Below, in pieces: positions 33,456 through 44,264 of a stretch of 64,000 nucleotides of DNA (position 1 is its first letter; each line of letters opens with the position of its first letter). The stretch is taken from the NCBI GenBank assembly GCA_029547805.1, contig JAKPOP010000003.1:124001-188000 (forward strand), written 5' to 3'. Made by a program: the position numbers and the translations under genes. Origin of the DNA: Deltaproteobacteria bacterium. GTDB lineage: Bacteria > Myxococcota_A > UBA9042 > DTJE01. A model generated the notes under the pieces. The model did no database searches and was not told the DNA's origin. It was given only the letters and a program-made list of their open reading frames with translations.

Positions 33456-36400
33456 TCAGGAGGACTGGAGCGTTCCTTCCTCGGCCCCCACGGCCCGCCG
33501 AAGGGCGAAGTGCTCCTCCGAGACCGTGAAGCGGACCAGTTCCTCCATCCGCTCCTTCAGGGCCAGGCCGCTGAAGGAGACGTCCTCGGTGCGGAGGATG
33601 TCCATGGCCACCGGAAGGCTGCCGCAGACCAGCATGCCCGCCCGCAACGAGGTCAATTCCAGGCCCTTCACGAAGTCGCTGTAGATGGCCTCGAAGTCCA
33701 TCGTCCCCTGGCGCCGGACCAGCTCCGTGACGGTCTGTGTCAGCGCGCTGCGCTGCTGCTGGGGCATCCGCCTCTCCATCGTCCGGACCAGGGTCAGGAT
33801 GACCTCGGCCCCGGCCCCGATCTGCATGTCCGGATAGGTCAGTTTCAGCGCCGCTGCCAGGTAGACCTTCACCTCGGTGCGGGACTTCACCGCCGCCAGG
33901 AAGTTGCCGGGCTGGAGGAACGCCAGCTGTCGGCCCAGCAGGAACGCCAGTTCCCGCTCTTCCTTGCCCGTGAGCATGTCGTTGCCGACCACCAGGGCCG
34001 GGATCGGGGACAGGAACTCCACCCGGAGCCCCGAGGGCTTTTCGTCGCGGAAGACCTTGTGGTTCATGGGCGACAGGGTCTTCGTGACCGCCCGATAGAC
34101 CTCGTTGAAGGCCAGCTTCACCGAGACATCCAGTTCGTCCTTCTTCCGGAGGCCGATGTCCTTGAGTTCCTTCGCACCCAGTTCCGTCCCCATCTGGGTG
34201 AAGATCATCGCGAGCAGGCGGGTCACCAGGGGATTCTGCCGCGGCGAGGTCAACTGGGTCTCCCACCGGAGGGCGTCCAGTCCGACCTTGAACCATGGCA
34301 GCGACGGGTCCAGGTTCTTCTCGAAGAAGTCCCGATCCTCCGGGTCCGCCCAACCCATCGCCACCAGCACCGACGACACCATGAAGGCCTTGTCCAGGGC
34401 CTTCATCCGCTTGAACAGACGGGCCATGGCCTTGTAGGACGGGGCCACCTCCGGGCTCATCGGGGACAGGGCGACGATGGCCCGGTGGGCCTCCAGAGCC
34501 TTGTCCCATTGCTCCTGGCCCTCCATCTCGTAGAGTTGCGCCAGGATCTCGTGGGTCCGGCGGTCCTGGGGCTTGAGCCGGGCCGCCTCCCCGAAGGCCG
34601 TGATGGCGTAGTCCGGCTGGTGGAGGCGGCTCCGATAGATCTCCCCCAGGGCCGAGTAGAGGGTGAACTCCAGTTCCGGGTTGGCCCGGGACCGCAGCCG
34701 ATCCAGCATCCTCCGGTAGTTCTCGGCCTCGTCGTCCCACTTCCGGGCCCGGGTCAGGATCTCGTCGATCTGCCGGAAGGCCTCCAGGAACTCGGGGTCC
34801 TCGTCCAGGGCCTGGTTGAGGCACTCGACGGCCTTCCTGTCGTCGCCGAGCTTCTCCCGGTAGATGGCCGCCATGGTCTGGTAGTGTCGGGCCCTCTTCT
34901 CCGGGGCGTCCTCGGCCCTGGCCAGCAGTTCCAGCATGTAAAGGGCGTCGTCGATCGACCCGCTGCTCAGGTAGATGTCGAAGAGTTTCAGCAGGGCGAC
35001 CTTCGCATTCGGATTGACCTCCAGGGCCTCCTTGTATGCGGCGACGGCTCCGAAGACGTTGCCCAGTTTCTCCCGGTAGATATCGCCACACTCCAGCAGG
35101 ATCCGGAAGCGCTCGAAGGGATCGGCCTTGGCCTCGGCCAGGGCCTGCTTGTGCCGGATCACCGCGGACCAGTCCTGCTTCTTCTCGCAGACGGCGATCA
35201 GGCGTTCCAACACGGGAATCCGGGACGGATCGGCATCCAGGATTCCCTCCAGGTGGCGGACGGCCTCATCCAGGCGTCCGTCCTCGATGCAGGCCTCCGC
35301 CAGGACGTACTGGGCCCCGATCCGTTCGTCGGGCCCCATGAGGTCCCCGCCGACCTCCAGGGCCTTCTCGAACTGGTCCTTCGCCAGCGCCCAGAGGCGC
35401 CGGGTCGAGTAGATGCGTCCCAGTCCCAGGAGCGCCCCGGGATGGTTGGGGTTGCTCTTCAGGGCCGCCTGGTATTCCCGGAGGGCCCGATCCTGGTCCA
35501 ACAGGTGTTCGGCGCAGAGCCCCAGCAGGTGGTGGACCTCGGCCAGCCGTGACGGGTCCGCCTCGGACCCGGTGGACCGCATGAGGAACTCCAGCAGGGG
35601 CATCGCCCGCTCCCACTGTTGCGCCTCGGTGTGGGCCCGAGCCAGGAAGAAGGAGATGTCGGGCAACCGGGGGTCCAGTTCCAGGGCCTTCTCGAAGTGC
35701 AGGATGGCCGTGTTCCGGTCCTTCAGTCGCTCCAGGTAGATTCGTCCCGCCAGCGCCCGGTGCCGGGCCCGTTCCTCGTCGGTCGTCGCTGCGGCCTCCT
35801 GCCGCAGGTGGACCGCCGCCACCTTCTCCCAGTCGCCCATCTCCTCGTAGATGCCCCGGAGCGTGTCGGCCGCCTCCTCGTTCCCCGGGTCCAGCATCAG
35901 GACGTCCTGGAGCATCTTGATCGTGCGGTCCAGGTTCTCCAGTTTCCGGTAGAGGACCCCGGCGGCCTGGAGCATCAGGGAGGCGATCTCCCGGGGCTCC
36001 TCGACGTGCTCCTTCCACCGGATCAGGGCCTGCACCTGCTCCTCCCAGGACTCCATGGCCCCGAAGAGGCGCACCAGTTCCGAGTAGGCGAGGCGGCTCC
36101 CGGGGTCGATCTCCAGGATGCGCTGCTGGACCGAGACGGTCGCGTTGAGGTCCTCCAGTTGCCGCTCGTAGACCATCGCCAGCCGACGCAGGAGTTCGAT
36201 CCGGTCGCCCTCCTTCTGCGCCTGGGCGATCCCACCCTCCAGGTGGTTCACCAGTCCGTTCCAGTCCTCCGTCTCGGCCAGCAGGCGGGCGACGTTCTCG
36301 AAGGCCTCCCGGTTCTCCGGGTCCAGGTCCCGGAACTGCTGCCAGAAATCGAGGGCCTTGGCCTTGTCCCCCAGCAGGTTCTCGTGGAGGATCGCCAGCC

Positions 36401-39400
36401 GCTCACAGAAGAGCGCCCGGTCCGGCACGCTCTGGGAGACGTCGAGCAGGCGCTCGTAGACCTCCGCCAGGCCCCGCCAGTCCTCCTCTTCCCCGTAGAG
36501 GGTCTGGAGCCGGTCCAGGGCCTCCTGGTGCGTGGGCTCCAGGTTCGCCACGTAGTTCCACGCCGCGATCGAACGACGGTTGTCCCGGAACCGGGCGTCT
36601 GCCAACCGGGCCATCCGGACCCGGATCTCCAGTTCGCTGGCCGGATCCACCTGGGAGGTCAGGTCCAGCACCTTCCACAGGTCCTCCCATTCCTCGCGCT
36701 GTTCATGGAGCCTCGCCAGCGCGGCCAGGGCCTCCAGGTTCTGTTCGTCGAGTTCCAGGACCTTGCGCCAGGCCTCCAGTGCCCGATCCGATCCCAGCGT
36801 CTCCGAGACCTGGGCCAGTTCGGTCTGGAAGGCGACCTTTTCCAGGAAGTCCGGCGTCTGCTCGACTCGCAGGCCCAGAATCCGCACCAGGTCCTCGCCA
36901 CGGTTCATCTGCCGGTAGAGGTCCGTCAGGGCCGTCAAGGCCGTCTCGTCATCGGGGGCGATCTGAAGGGCCTTCTCGAAGACCTCGGCCGCCCGGGTGG
37001 GCTGACCCAGTTCCCTGGCAATCACGGTTCCGCAGCGGGTCAGGTGCTCCCGGCGCTGCCCCTCCGGCATCCGATCCACCAGGTCCAGCACGGAGTCCAC
37101 GTAGTCCTGCCAGGACCCCGTCGCCTGGGTGATCCGCCAGAGTTCCGCCTGGACGTCCTCGTTTCCCGGGGCCAGGTCCAGCGCCTTGACCAGGATGATG
37201 AACGCTGCGGCCGGGTCCTGCTTCTCCAGTTCGTAGATCCGGGCCAGTTCCTGGAGGTTCGCCGTGCGCTCCTCCACGTCCTGGAGGATCCCGTCCCGCC
37301 GCAGGAGGACCTCGGCCAGGCGGTCCCAGTCCCGCATCCCCTGATAGAGGAACTGGAGGCGATGGTTCACCTCCAGGTCCGTCGGTCGGTAGGCGGTGAC
37401 CTGTTCCAGCAGCGCCGCGGCTCCGGCCGTATCCTGGATCCGGTCCGCCAGCATCTCTGCCGCCTTCGACAGCAGGGCCGCCTTGCCATCGACGCTCGCC
37501 TCCAGGTCGGCGCGACGCCGCACGATCCCGACGCACTCCGCGATCCGGTTGGTGTCCTCGTAGAGTCTCTCCAGGGCCACCAGTGCCTTCGGGTCATCCC
37601 GTCGGCGCTCCAGCACTCGGTTCCACCACTCGATGGCCTCGGGCAACCGCCCCATCTCCTCGGAGAGCAGCAGCGCCTGCTCCTCGCAATACGCGGTCCT
37701 GTCCTCCTCGGGAACCTCGGGATTCTGGTAGAGGGACTCCAGGGTGCGGGACAACCCGTCGAGGTCTCCCGACTCCCGGTAGAGTCGCCGGAGGGCGAGC
37801 AGCGCCTCCACGTCCTGCGGCTGTCGTTCGATGACCCGCCGCCAGGCGGCCTGGGCGCGGTAGGAGTCCTCCAGCCGCTCCTCGGCGACCCGGGCGATCT
37901 TCCGCAGCAACTCGATGGCCCTGGACTCGGTCGTGGTCGGTAGCAGGATCTCCCGTTCGCAGGCATCCAGCAGCCCCTCCCAGTCCTCACGGAGGGCCAG
38001 CAGTCGCTGGAGTTCCTGGAGGGGCTCCGGGTCCTCCAGGTCCACGCGGCTGATCTCCTCCCACAGGGCCAGGGCGCCCTGGGCGTCGCCAAGGTGCTGG
38101 TCCGCGATGGCAGCCATCCTCCGCTGGATCCGGACCCGCTCCGCGGCGTCCGTCGAGATGTCCGCCAGCGTGGACAGCACCCGGAAGAGGTCCCGGTGCT
38201 CGTTGCGCATCTCGTGGAGTTCTGCCAGGGACTGCAGGGCGGGCACGTACATGTCGTCCAGTTTGAGCACGGCGCGGAACGCCTCCACGGCCCCGTCCAG
38301 GTCTTCCAGGTGATCCCGCAGGACGTTCGCCGCCCGCATCCGGAAATCGATCTGCTCCTGGAGATACGGCGCGCTGACCGCCTCCCGCTCGAGGACCTCC
38401 AGCAGGTTCGCCCACCGCTGGTCCTTCTGGTACAGCCGGTCCAGGGCGGCCAGGGCCTCCCGGTCCTCCTCGTTCAGTTTCAGGATCCAGAGGCAGACGG
38501 CCTCGGCCCGCTGGGAGTCCCCCAGGCGATCCGAGAGGGTCCGGGCCGCCAGGTGCCACAGGTGGATCTTCCGCTCCTCGTCCTCGGCGGCCTCCGCTGC
38601 CGCCAGCAGGATCTCGCTCTGCGTCCCGAAGGCCCCGAGGCTCTCGGAGAGGTCCAGGACCCGCTGCAGCAGGCCGTCGTCCGAGGGGTCGGCCTCCAGG
38701 GCCTTTCCCATCCACTGGAGGGCGGCCTCCCGGTGCCCGAGCCGGTCGTGCTCCACGTCGATCAGGTGCAGCAGCGTCGTCTTCCGGTCCTCGCCGTCCA
38801 GGTCCCCCAGCACCGTCCGGTAGACCTCCGCCAGGTCCTCCCAGGCCTCGGCTGCCTGATACGCCGGCTCCAGGATCTCCAGGATCGCCCGTCGCAGGTG
38901 TCCCTCCTGGAACATCCGCCGCAACGCCCCCAGGACCTCGGGGTGTCCAGGGGACAGGTAGTAGGCCTCGCTCAGGGACTCGAAGGACTGCTGGATCTTC
39001 CCCAGCGCCTCCTTCTGGGTCGCCGCGAGCCGGACCAGGAACGCCACCTTCGCCTCGGGGTCCCGGACCGAGTCCACCTCCATCCGGATCACCCGCTCCA
39101 GGTCCTCCCAGCGCCGGAGGTCCTGGTAGATGCGGTCCAGGCGCGCGAGGGCCTCCTCGTGATCCGGGTGGTCCTCGACGATCGCCTCCAGGGAGGCCGC
39201 AGCCGCCAGGGGGTCCTGGAGGCGGCCCCTCTGGATCTCCGCCGCGTGTAGCCGCAACGCCAGGGCCTCCTCGACGTCCGGCTGGGCCCGGGCGGCCTCC
39301 AGCAGCAATGAGGGCACGTTTTCCCAGTTCGAGCAGGCCTCCGCCAGCGCCTCGACCTTGTCCAGGGCATCCCGACGGGAGGGCATCCCGACGAAGGCCT

Positions 39401-42400
39401 TGCCGTAACACTCGAAGGCCGTGAGGGGACGTTCGAGTCGGTTCTCCGCGATTCCCCCCATCACCATCCAGTTCTCGACGCGGACGACCGGGTCCTCCTC
39501 CCGCTCGGTGATGACCTCGTAGACCAGATAGAGCCGATCCCAGTCCCCCCGCTGCTCCAGTTCGGGTGCCAGGACCGCAAAGGCATGCAGCGCCGCGACG
39601 TCGGACCGGATCATCCGTTCCAGGGCCGCGACGGCCTCCATGTCCCCGGGATGGTCCCGCAAGATTCCCTGGTAGACCTCCACCGCCCGGTCATGCTCCT
39701 CCAGGCGCTGTTCCAGCAGGGTTCCGATCCGGAGACGGATCCCCTTCCGGTCCTCGTCGTCCACCACCGACGACAGGCTCTCCAGGACCTCGAGCAGGCT
39801 CGGATGGTCCTCCTCCGCCGTGTAGAGCACGTCGAGCATCCGCAGGGCATCCACGTCGCCGGGGTGAAGGGCCAGGACTTCCCGGAAGGTCTCGATGGCG
39901 TCCCTCGCCGCTTCCAGGTGTTCCCACTGCACCCGCCCCTTCTGCTTGAGGGCCTCGACCTTGGCCTCCAGGTCCGGGGCGTAATCCGCCTTGCGCTGGA
40001 GCAGGTCCACGAGGTCCTCGTAGCGCTCCAGCGACCGATCGATCTCCTCCAGCGCGGCGATCGCCTCGGCATTTCCCGGGTCCTCGTCCAGCGCCGCCGA
40101 GAAGGTCCTGATGGCCGCCACGGGGTCCTTCAGCTCCCGGGCCTGGAGGCTTCCGGCCTGAAGGAGCAACGCGACCCGTTCCCCGAGGTCCGACAGCAGG
40201 TCATGTTTCTGCAGCAACCGGGACACCCAGGACCCGACCTCCCCATCCTCCCGGTGCAGGAGGATCAGGGCGTCCAGCGCCGCCAGGTCCCCCTCGTCCA
40301 TGGCCAGGACGGCGGCGAAGTGGCGCTTCGCCAGTGACCGCTGGTTCGATTCCTGGGCCTCCCGGGCGATGACCCGGTGGGTCTCCCGCTTCCGGACGGG
40401 GTCCTCGATCTCCTCCACCTTGCCGCAAAGGAGGTCCAGGGCACTGGTCGTGTCTCCCATCTGCCGGGAGACCCGCAGCAGCTCCGTCACCAGGTCCTCC
40501 CGAGAGGGAGCCTCCTGGAAGGCCCTCGCCCAGACCTGGAAGGCCCTTGCCGGATCGCCGATCCGTTCCTCGAGGATGGCGGCCAGCGTCCGGTACTGGG
40601 TGATTCGCGCCTCGGGATCGCTCTCCGCCCCGAGGATCACCTCCCGGACGGTCACCTCTTCCTCACGCCGTTCCTGGGCCTCGTAGGAGGGAAGCAGGAT
40701 GCCCGCCACGGTCACCCGCACGTCGGGATTCTCGAAGAGCCGTTCCAGTTGCCGGACCGCCTCTTCGTGGGTCGGGTCCTCCCCCAGGATCTCCCGGTAG
40801 ACCTCCACGGCCTCCGGGAGGTTCTCCAGTTTCTCCTCCAGCACCTCGGCCAGCCGGATCCGCAGGAGATTCCGCTCCTCCCGTTCCGTCGCGAGGCGAA
40901 TCCGCTCCCGGATGACCGTTGCCAGGTCGTACCAGCGCTCCGCCTGGATGTAGAGGCTGTCCAGTTGTCTCCAGGCCGCGATGCTCTCGGGCTCCCAGGC
41001 GAGGATCTGGCGGACCGTGACGATGGCCCCCTCGACGTCGTCCATCTTCTCGGCGAGTTCGGACGCCACCTTGAACGCGTAGGCGATCTTCTCCCCGACG
41101 TAGGGCGAGACATCCATCCGCCACCGGTAGATCCGGAGCAATTCCGGATGGTTCTTCTCGTCCTCGTAGATCGACTCCAGGGCCTCCAGGGCCTCCTCGT
41201 TGCTCCGGTCCAGGTCCAGCACCTGCGAATAGAAGTGCTTCGCCCGGTCCACCTGATTCAGGCGCTGGTAGTGGAGCCGGCTCAGGCGCGTGAGCAGCTC
41301 GACCCGGACTCCCGCCTCGGCAAGTCCCTCCAGCCCCCGGGTCCAGAGATCAGCCAGTTCCTTCCAGGCGTCGAGGGCGCCGGCGACCTCCTCCAACTGG
41401 TCCCAGCAATCCCGCCGGGTGGGATCCACCTGGAAGATCCGAGCCAGCACCCGGAAACGCCGGGCATCATCGGGCACCTCGGATGCATACAGGCCGTTCA
41501 GTTCCTCCAGGATCGGAAGGGTCTCGGGACTGTCCCCCCGATGACGCAGTTCGATCTCCAGCAGGTCCGCCAGGTCCGCCTTCCGCCCACTCCGGGCGAA
41601 GGGGCCCTTGAGCAGTTCCACCAGCCGGGGCTGAAGGTCCTCGATCCCCAGCAGGCCCTCGAGGAACTCCACCGCCTCGGGGTGATCCGGGACCTGTTCC
41701 AGCGCCCGGGCCAGGCCCTCGACCACCACCTCGTCGGGTCCATCGATTCCGGCGGTCAGGATGGCCACGCGGGTGTGGAGGTCCGCCAGCACCGCCGGAT
41801 CCCCTCCACCCTGGCCCTCCAGGACCTCCAGTTGCCGCGCCAGGAGCCCCCGAAGGGCCTCGAAGCGCCTCTCCTGGAGCAGGAGGTTGCCGAGGTCGTC
41901 CGCTGCCGCCCGATCCAGGGGGTCCCCGTCCAGGACCTCCTGGTAGGCCCGAATCGCCTCATCCACCCGGCCCAGTTTCTGGTACAGGATCCGGGCGATC
42001 TCGAGCCGGACCGCCCGGACCTCCTGGGCCCGGCGCTCCAGCGGCAGACGACGGTTCAGCACCTCCACCAGCTCGGCCCATCGCTGGTGGGCCCGGTAGA
42101 GCGCCTCCAGGGACTCGATGGCCTTCCGGTGGCCGGGGTCGATGGACAGGACCTTCTGGAACGCCGCCTGGGCCTGTTCCATGTTGCCCAGGTGCTCGTT
42201 GTAGATCTCGCCCGCCCGGAGCCAGGCCTGCACCTTCCGTTCCGGTTCGTCGAGGATCTCGGCGGCCTGCTCCAGCACCGCCGCGAAGGTCTCCCAGTTG
42301 TCCGTCGGCCCCGCGAGGCGCTCCAGTTGTTCCCTGAGGGAATCGTCCTGGAGGTCCTCCTTGTAGGCCTCCACGTAGTGGAAGAAGGCCCGTTCGGGAT

Positions 42401-44216
42401 TCGAGAGGTGCTTTTCCTGGACCTCCGCCGCCTCGATCAGCCACTGGCGATGCTGGGTCGCATCCCGGGTATTCGCAATGGCCACCTCGTACACCGCCGG
42501 GAGACTCCGCCAGGCCGAGAGTTCCCGGTAGAGGGTGATCAACTCCGAGGCGGCCCGCAGGTCGTTCGGAACCAGTGCCAGCACCTGCTCCAGGACCTTC
42601 ACCGCCCGGACCGGCTGGTGCAGCTCGTCCCGCCAGACCGCGGCGGTCTTGAGCAGCAGCGCCCTCCGTTCGACCGGGTCCTCGACGTTCGAGGCCTGCC
42701 CTTCGAGGGTCCGGGCCAGTTCCTCCACGGTTGCGTAGGTCCGGAGGAACCACTCCAGGTCCTCCCACCGACGCTCGGCCAGATACCGGGTCCGCAGTTC
42801 CCGCTTGGCCCGTTCGTGGTTCGGCTGGATGTCCAGGATCCGCCGCCAGATGGCCGTGGCCCCCGCCGGGTCCTGGATCCGGGTCCCCTTCAGCAGGGCG
42901 AGGCGCTCCAGCAATGCCACCTGCTCTACCGGGCTCGAGGCCTTCTCGACCCGGGCCGCCAGGATCCGTGCCTGGTCCTCGTACCGCTTCTCCCTCTCGT
43001 AGAGTCCTTCCAGGGCCTGGAGGGCCTCGTCATGGCCCGGGTCCAGGTCCAGCACCTGCTCCCAGAACTCGATGGCCAGCGGGAACTTGCGCAGACGCTC
43101 CGTGGCCGTGACCGCCAGTTCCCGGTAGATGGCCGCTCGCTCCACGGGGTCGGCCAGGCGCTCGGCCTCCCGTTTCCGCAGGCGCAACAGCGCGTCGAAG
43201 TCCCGTCGCCGCTCGTAGAGGTCCTTGAGTCGGTCCGCGATGTCCTTTCGCTCCGGCTCTGCGTCGAGAATCGCCTCCAGGCAGGCGATGGCCTCGGGGA
43301 ATTTCGCCAGCCGGGTCTCGAGCAACTGGGCCTGCTGCTCCAGCAGCGCCACCCGTTCGGCCCGGTCGGTCACCACCTCGATCTTGCGCCCGAGGACCTT
43401 CACGTAGTCCGGCCATCGTCCCCCGGCCTCGTATCGCTTCAACAGGGCGTCCATCGCCTCCAGGCATCCCGGGTCGGTGTCCAGCATGGTCTGGTAGGTC
43501 GCCATCACCTTCGGCTCGGCCCGCATCTTCTGGTCGTAGATCTCCACCAGGCGGCGGAGGATCGCCATCCGCTCCTCCCGGGCGTCCTCGGGCAGGGACT
43601 TGATCCTCTTCTGGAGCAGGTCCGCCAGCGACGGCCATCGCTCCAGGCGGGTGTACAGCCGCTCCAGTTCCCGGTCCGCCTCCGCATCCCCCGGGATCTC
43701 TTCGTGAACCACCTGCCAGTAGGAGAGTTCCTTGGACGGATTGTTGAATTCCGAGGCCGTCCGGGCCAGCAGTCGCCGGATCTCCGCCGGGGGAGTCCCC
43801 TGACGCGCCCCGGCCTCCTCCAGGAACTGCTCCAGCCGCATCCAGTTGCCCCGAGAGGCATAGAAGGATCGATAGAACTCCATCCATTCCCCGGGGTGGT
43901 CCCCGCCGTGTTCCAGGGCCCGGAAGTAGACCTCGGCCTTCACCAGGTCTCCGATGCCCTTCCATGCCAGGAGGCCCGCCGGCCAGGCGATCCGGGCCTC
44001 CCAGGGCGTGTTTCGATGGCGTCGAAAGGCGGCATCCAGCACCCGGATCACGGCCTCCCGGGCCTCGGGGGTTCGCAGTCCCTCCACCACCGTCTCCAGC
44101 AGGGTGGTCACCTGTCCGGGGTCTTCGGCCGCGATGGCCTGCTGCAGGGCCTCCTCCAAGAGGGCTGCGCGACTGGGATCATCGTGGATCTGCTGGAGCA
44201 GTTCGTTCCCTTCCAT
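33456..44216 (-). CDS. Giant cytoplasmic TPR protein (GltI/AgmK-like) with degenerate M48-like C-terminal domain
   Basis: At 3586 residues (10.8 kb, a sixth of the window) this is the largest gene. It has no signal peptide or TM helix. About thirty blocks of 105-115 residues repeat a pattern of W/F-x-x-L, then ARV.../R-x-x-LL, a helix with E.RL.D...A...W..VL..DP.., then AL..L..LY, that is, three TPR-like helix pairs per block. Myxococcus GltI/AgmK is a similarly huge (about 3800 residues) TPR protein of the gliding machinery. From about residue 3290 the repeats stop; a segment ELAFLLGRQLAFL (about 3420-3433) aligns with the M48 zinc-protease ELxFxxGHELxH but lacks His, Glu and His, and ELTSLRAGML (about 3519) matches the second M48 motif. 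AAGGAG precedes the ATG. Probably a scaffold. Confidence 0.88.
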   Translation of the reverse strand: MEGNELLQQIHDDPSRAALLEEALQQAIAAEDPGQVTTLLETVVEGLRTPEAREAVIRVLDAAFRRHRNTPWEARIAWPAGLLAWKGIGDLVKAEVYFRALEHGGDHPGEWMEFYRSFYASRGNWMRLEQFLEEAGARQGTPPAEIRRLLARTASEFNNPSKELSYWQVVHEEIPGDAEADRELERLYTRLERWPSLADLLQKRIKSLPEDAREERMAILRRLVEIYDQKMRAEPKVMATYQTMLDTDPGCLEAMDALLKRYEAGGRWPDYVKVLGRKIEVVTDRAERVALLEQQAQLLETRLAKFPEAIACLEAILDAEPERKDIADRLKDLYERRRDFDALLRLRKREAERLADPVERAAIYRELAVTATERLRKFPLAIEFWEQVLDLDPGHDEALQALEGLYEREKRYEDQARILAARVEKASSPVEQVALLERLALLKGTRIQDPAGATAIWRRILDIQPNHERAKRELRTRYLAERRWEDLEWFLRTYATVEELARTLEGQASNVEDPVERRALLLKTAAVWRDELHQPVRAVKVLEQVLALVPNDLRAASELITLYRELSAWRSLPAVYEVAIANTRDATQHRQWLIEAAEVQEKHLSNPERAFFHYVEAYKEDLQDDSLREQLERLAGPTDNWETFAAVLEQAAEILDEPERKVQAWLRAGEIYNEHLGNMEQAQAAFQKVLSIDPGHRKAIESLEALYRAHQRWAELVEVLNRRLPLERRAQEVRAVRLEIARILYQKLGRVDEAIRAYQEVLDGDPLDRAAADDLGNLLLQERRFEALRGLLARQLEVLEGQGGGDPAVLADLHTRVAILTAGIDGPDEVVVEGLARALEQVPDHPEAVEFLEGLLGIEDLQPRLVELLKGPFARSGRKADLADLLEIELRHRGDSPETLPILEELNGLYASEVPDDARRFRVLARIFQVDPTRRDCWDQLEEVAGALDAWKELADLWTRGLEGLAEAGVRVELLTRLSRLHYQRLNQVDRAKHFYSQVLDLDRSNEEALEALESIYEDEKNHPELLRIYRWRMDVSPYVGEKIAYAFKVASELAEKMDDVEGAIVTVRQILAWEPESIAAWRQLDSLYIQAERWYDLATVIRERIRLATEREERNLLRIRLAEVLEEKLENLPEAVEVYREILGEDPTHEEAVRQLERLFENPDVRVTVAGILLPSYEAQERREEEVTVREVILGAESDPEARITQYRTLAAILEERIGDPARAFQVWARAFQEAPSREDLVTELLRVSRQMGDTTSALDLLCGKVEEIEDPVRKRETHRVIAREAQESNQRSLAKRHFAAVLAMDEGDLAALDALILLHREDGEVGSWVSRLLQKHDLLSDLGERVALLLQAGSLQARELKDPVAAIRTFSAALDEDPGNAEAIAALEEIDRSLERYEDLVDLLQRKADYAPDLEAKVEALKQKGRVQWEHLEAARDAIETFREVLALHPGDVDALRMLDVLYTAEEDHPSLLEVLESLSSVVDDEDRKGIRLRIGTLLEQRLEEHDRAVEVYQGILRDHPGDMEAVAALERMIRSDVAALHAFAVLAPELEQRGDWDRLYLVYEVITEREEDPVVRVENWMVMGGIAENRLERPLTAFECYGKAFVGMPSRRDALDKVEALAEACSNWENVPSLLLEAARAQPDVEEALALRLHAAEIQRGRLQDPLAAAASLEAIVEDHPDHEEALARLDRIYQDLRRWEDLERVIRMEVDSVRDPEAKVAFLVRLAATQKEALGKIQQSFESLSEAYYLSPGHPEVLGALRRMFQEGHLRRAILEILEPAYQAAEAWEDLAEVYRTVLGDLDGEDRKTTLLHLIDVEHDRLGHREAALQWMGKALEADPSDDGLLQRVLDLSESLGAFGTQSEILLAAAEAAEDEERKIHLWHLAARTLSDRLGDSQRAEAVCLWILKLNEEDREALAALDRLYQKDQRWANLLEVLEREAVSAPYLQEQIDFRMRAANVLRDHLEDLDGAVEAFRAVLKLDDMYVPALQSLAELHEMRNEHRDLFRVLSTLADISTDAAERVRIQRRMAAIADQHLGDAQGALALWEEISRVDLEDPEPLQELQRLLALREDWEGLLDACEREILLPTTTESRAIELLRKIARVAEERLEDSYRAQAAWRRVIERQPQDVEALLALRRLYRESGDLDGLSRTLESLYQNPEVPEEDRTAYCEEQALLLSEEMGRLPEAIEWWNRVLERRRDDPKALVALERLYEDTNRIAECVGIVRRRADLEASVDGKAALLSKAAEMLADRIQDTAGAAALLEQVTAYRPTDLEVNHRLQFLYQGMRDWDRLAEVLLRRDGILQDVEERTANLQELARIYELEKQDPAAAFIILVKALDLAPGNEDVQAELWRITQATGSWQDYVDSVLDLVDRMPEGQRREHLTRCGTVIARELGQPTRAAEVFEKALQIAPDDETALTALTDLYRQMNRGEDLVRILGLRVEQTPDFLEKVAFQTELAQVSETLGSDRALEAWRKVLELDEQNLEALAALARLHEQREEWEDLWKVLDLTSQVDPASELEIRVRMARLADARFRDNRRSIAAWNYVANLEPTHQEALDRLQTLYGEEEDWRGLAEVYERLLDVSQSVPDRALFCERLAILHENLLGDKAKALDFWQQFRDLDPENREAFENVARLLAETEDWNGLVNHLEGGIAQAQKEGDRIELLRRLAMVYERQLEDLNATVSVQQRILEIDPGSRLAYSELVRLFGAMESWEEQVQALIRWKEHVEEPREIASLMLQAAGVLYRKLENLDRTIKMLQDVLMLDPGNEEAADTLRGIYEEMGDWEKVAAVHLRQEAAATTDEERARHRALAGRIYLERLKDRNTAILHFEKALELDPRLPDISFFLARAHTEAQQWERAMPLLEFLMRSTGSEADPSRLAEVHHLLGLCAEHLLDQDRALREYQAALKSNPNHPGALLGLGRIYSTRRLWALAKDQFEKALEVGGDLMGPDERIGAQYVLAEACIEDGRLDEAVRHLEGILDADPSRIPVLERLIAVCEKKQDWSAVIRHKQALAEAKADPFERFRILLECGDIYREKLGNVFGAVAAYKEALEVNPNAKVALLKLFDIYLSSGSIDDALYMLELLARAEDAPEKRARHYQTMAAIYREKLGDDRKAVECLNQALDEDPEFLEAFRQIDEILTRARKWDDEAENYRRMLDRLRSRANPELEFTLYSALGEIYRSRLHQPDYAITAFGEAARLKPQDRRTHEILAQLYEMEGQEQWDKALEAHRAIVALSPMSPEVAPSYKAMARLFKRMKALDKAFMVSSVLVAMGWADPEDRDFFEKNLDPSLPWFKVGLDALRWETQLTSPRQNPLVTRLLAMIFTQMGTELGAKELKDIGLRKKDELDVSVKLAFNEVYRAVTKTLSPMNHKVFRDEKPSGLRVEFLSPIPALVVGNDMLTGKEERELAFLLGRQLAFLQPGNFLAAVKSRTEVKVYLAAALKLTYPDMQIGAGAEVILTLVRTMERRMPQQQRSALTQTVTELVRRQGTMDFEAIYSDFVKGLELTSLRAGMLVCGSLPVAMDILRTEDVSFSGLALKERMEELVRFTVSEEHFALRRAVGAEEGTLQSS

Positions 44217-44247
44217 CGCTCATCTCCTTCCGGCTTTGGTCCAAGGC

Positions 44248-44262
44248 GAACCCTTTGGGTTC
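44248..44262. promoter_or_regulatory. 15-bp palindrome at the giant-TPR transcription start
   Basis: GAACCC-TTT-GGGTTC is a perfect dyad with 6-bp arms, beginning two bases downstream of the -10 hexamer on the minus strand and covering the predicted start point near 44258. Placement suggests a repressor operator or a 5' hairpin in the message. Confidence 0.5.
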
Positions 44263-44264
44263 TG

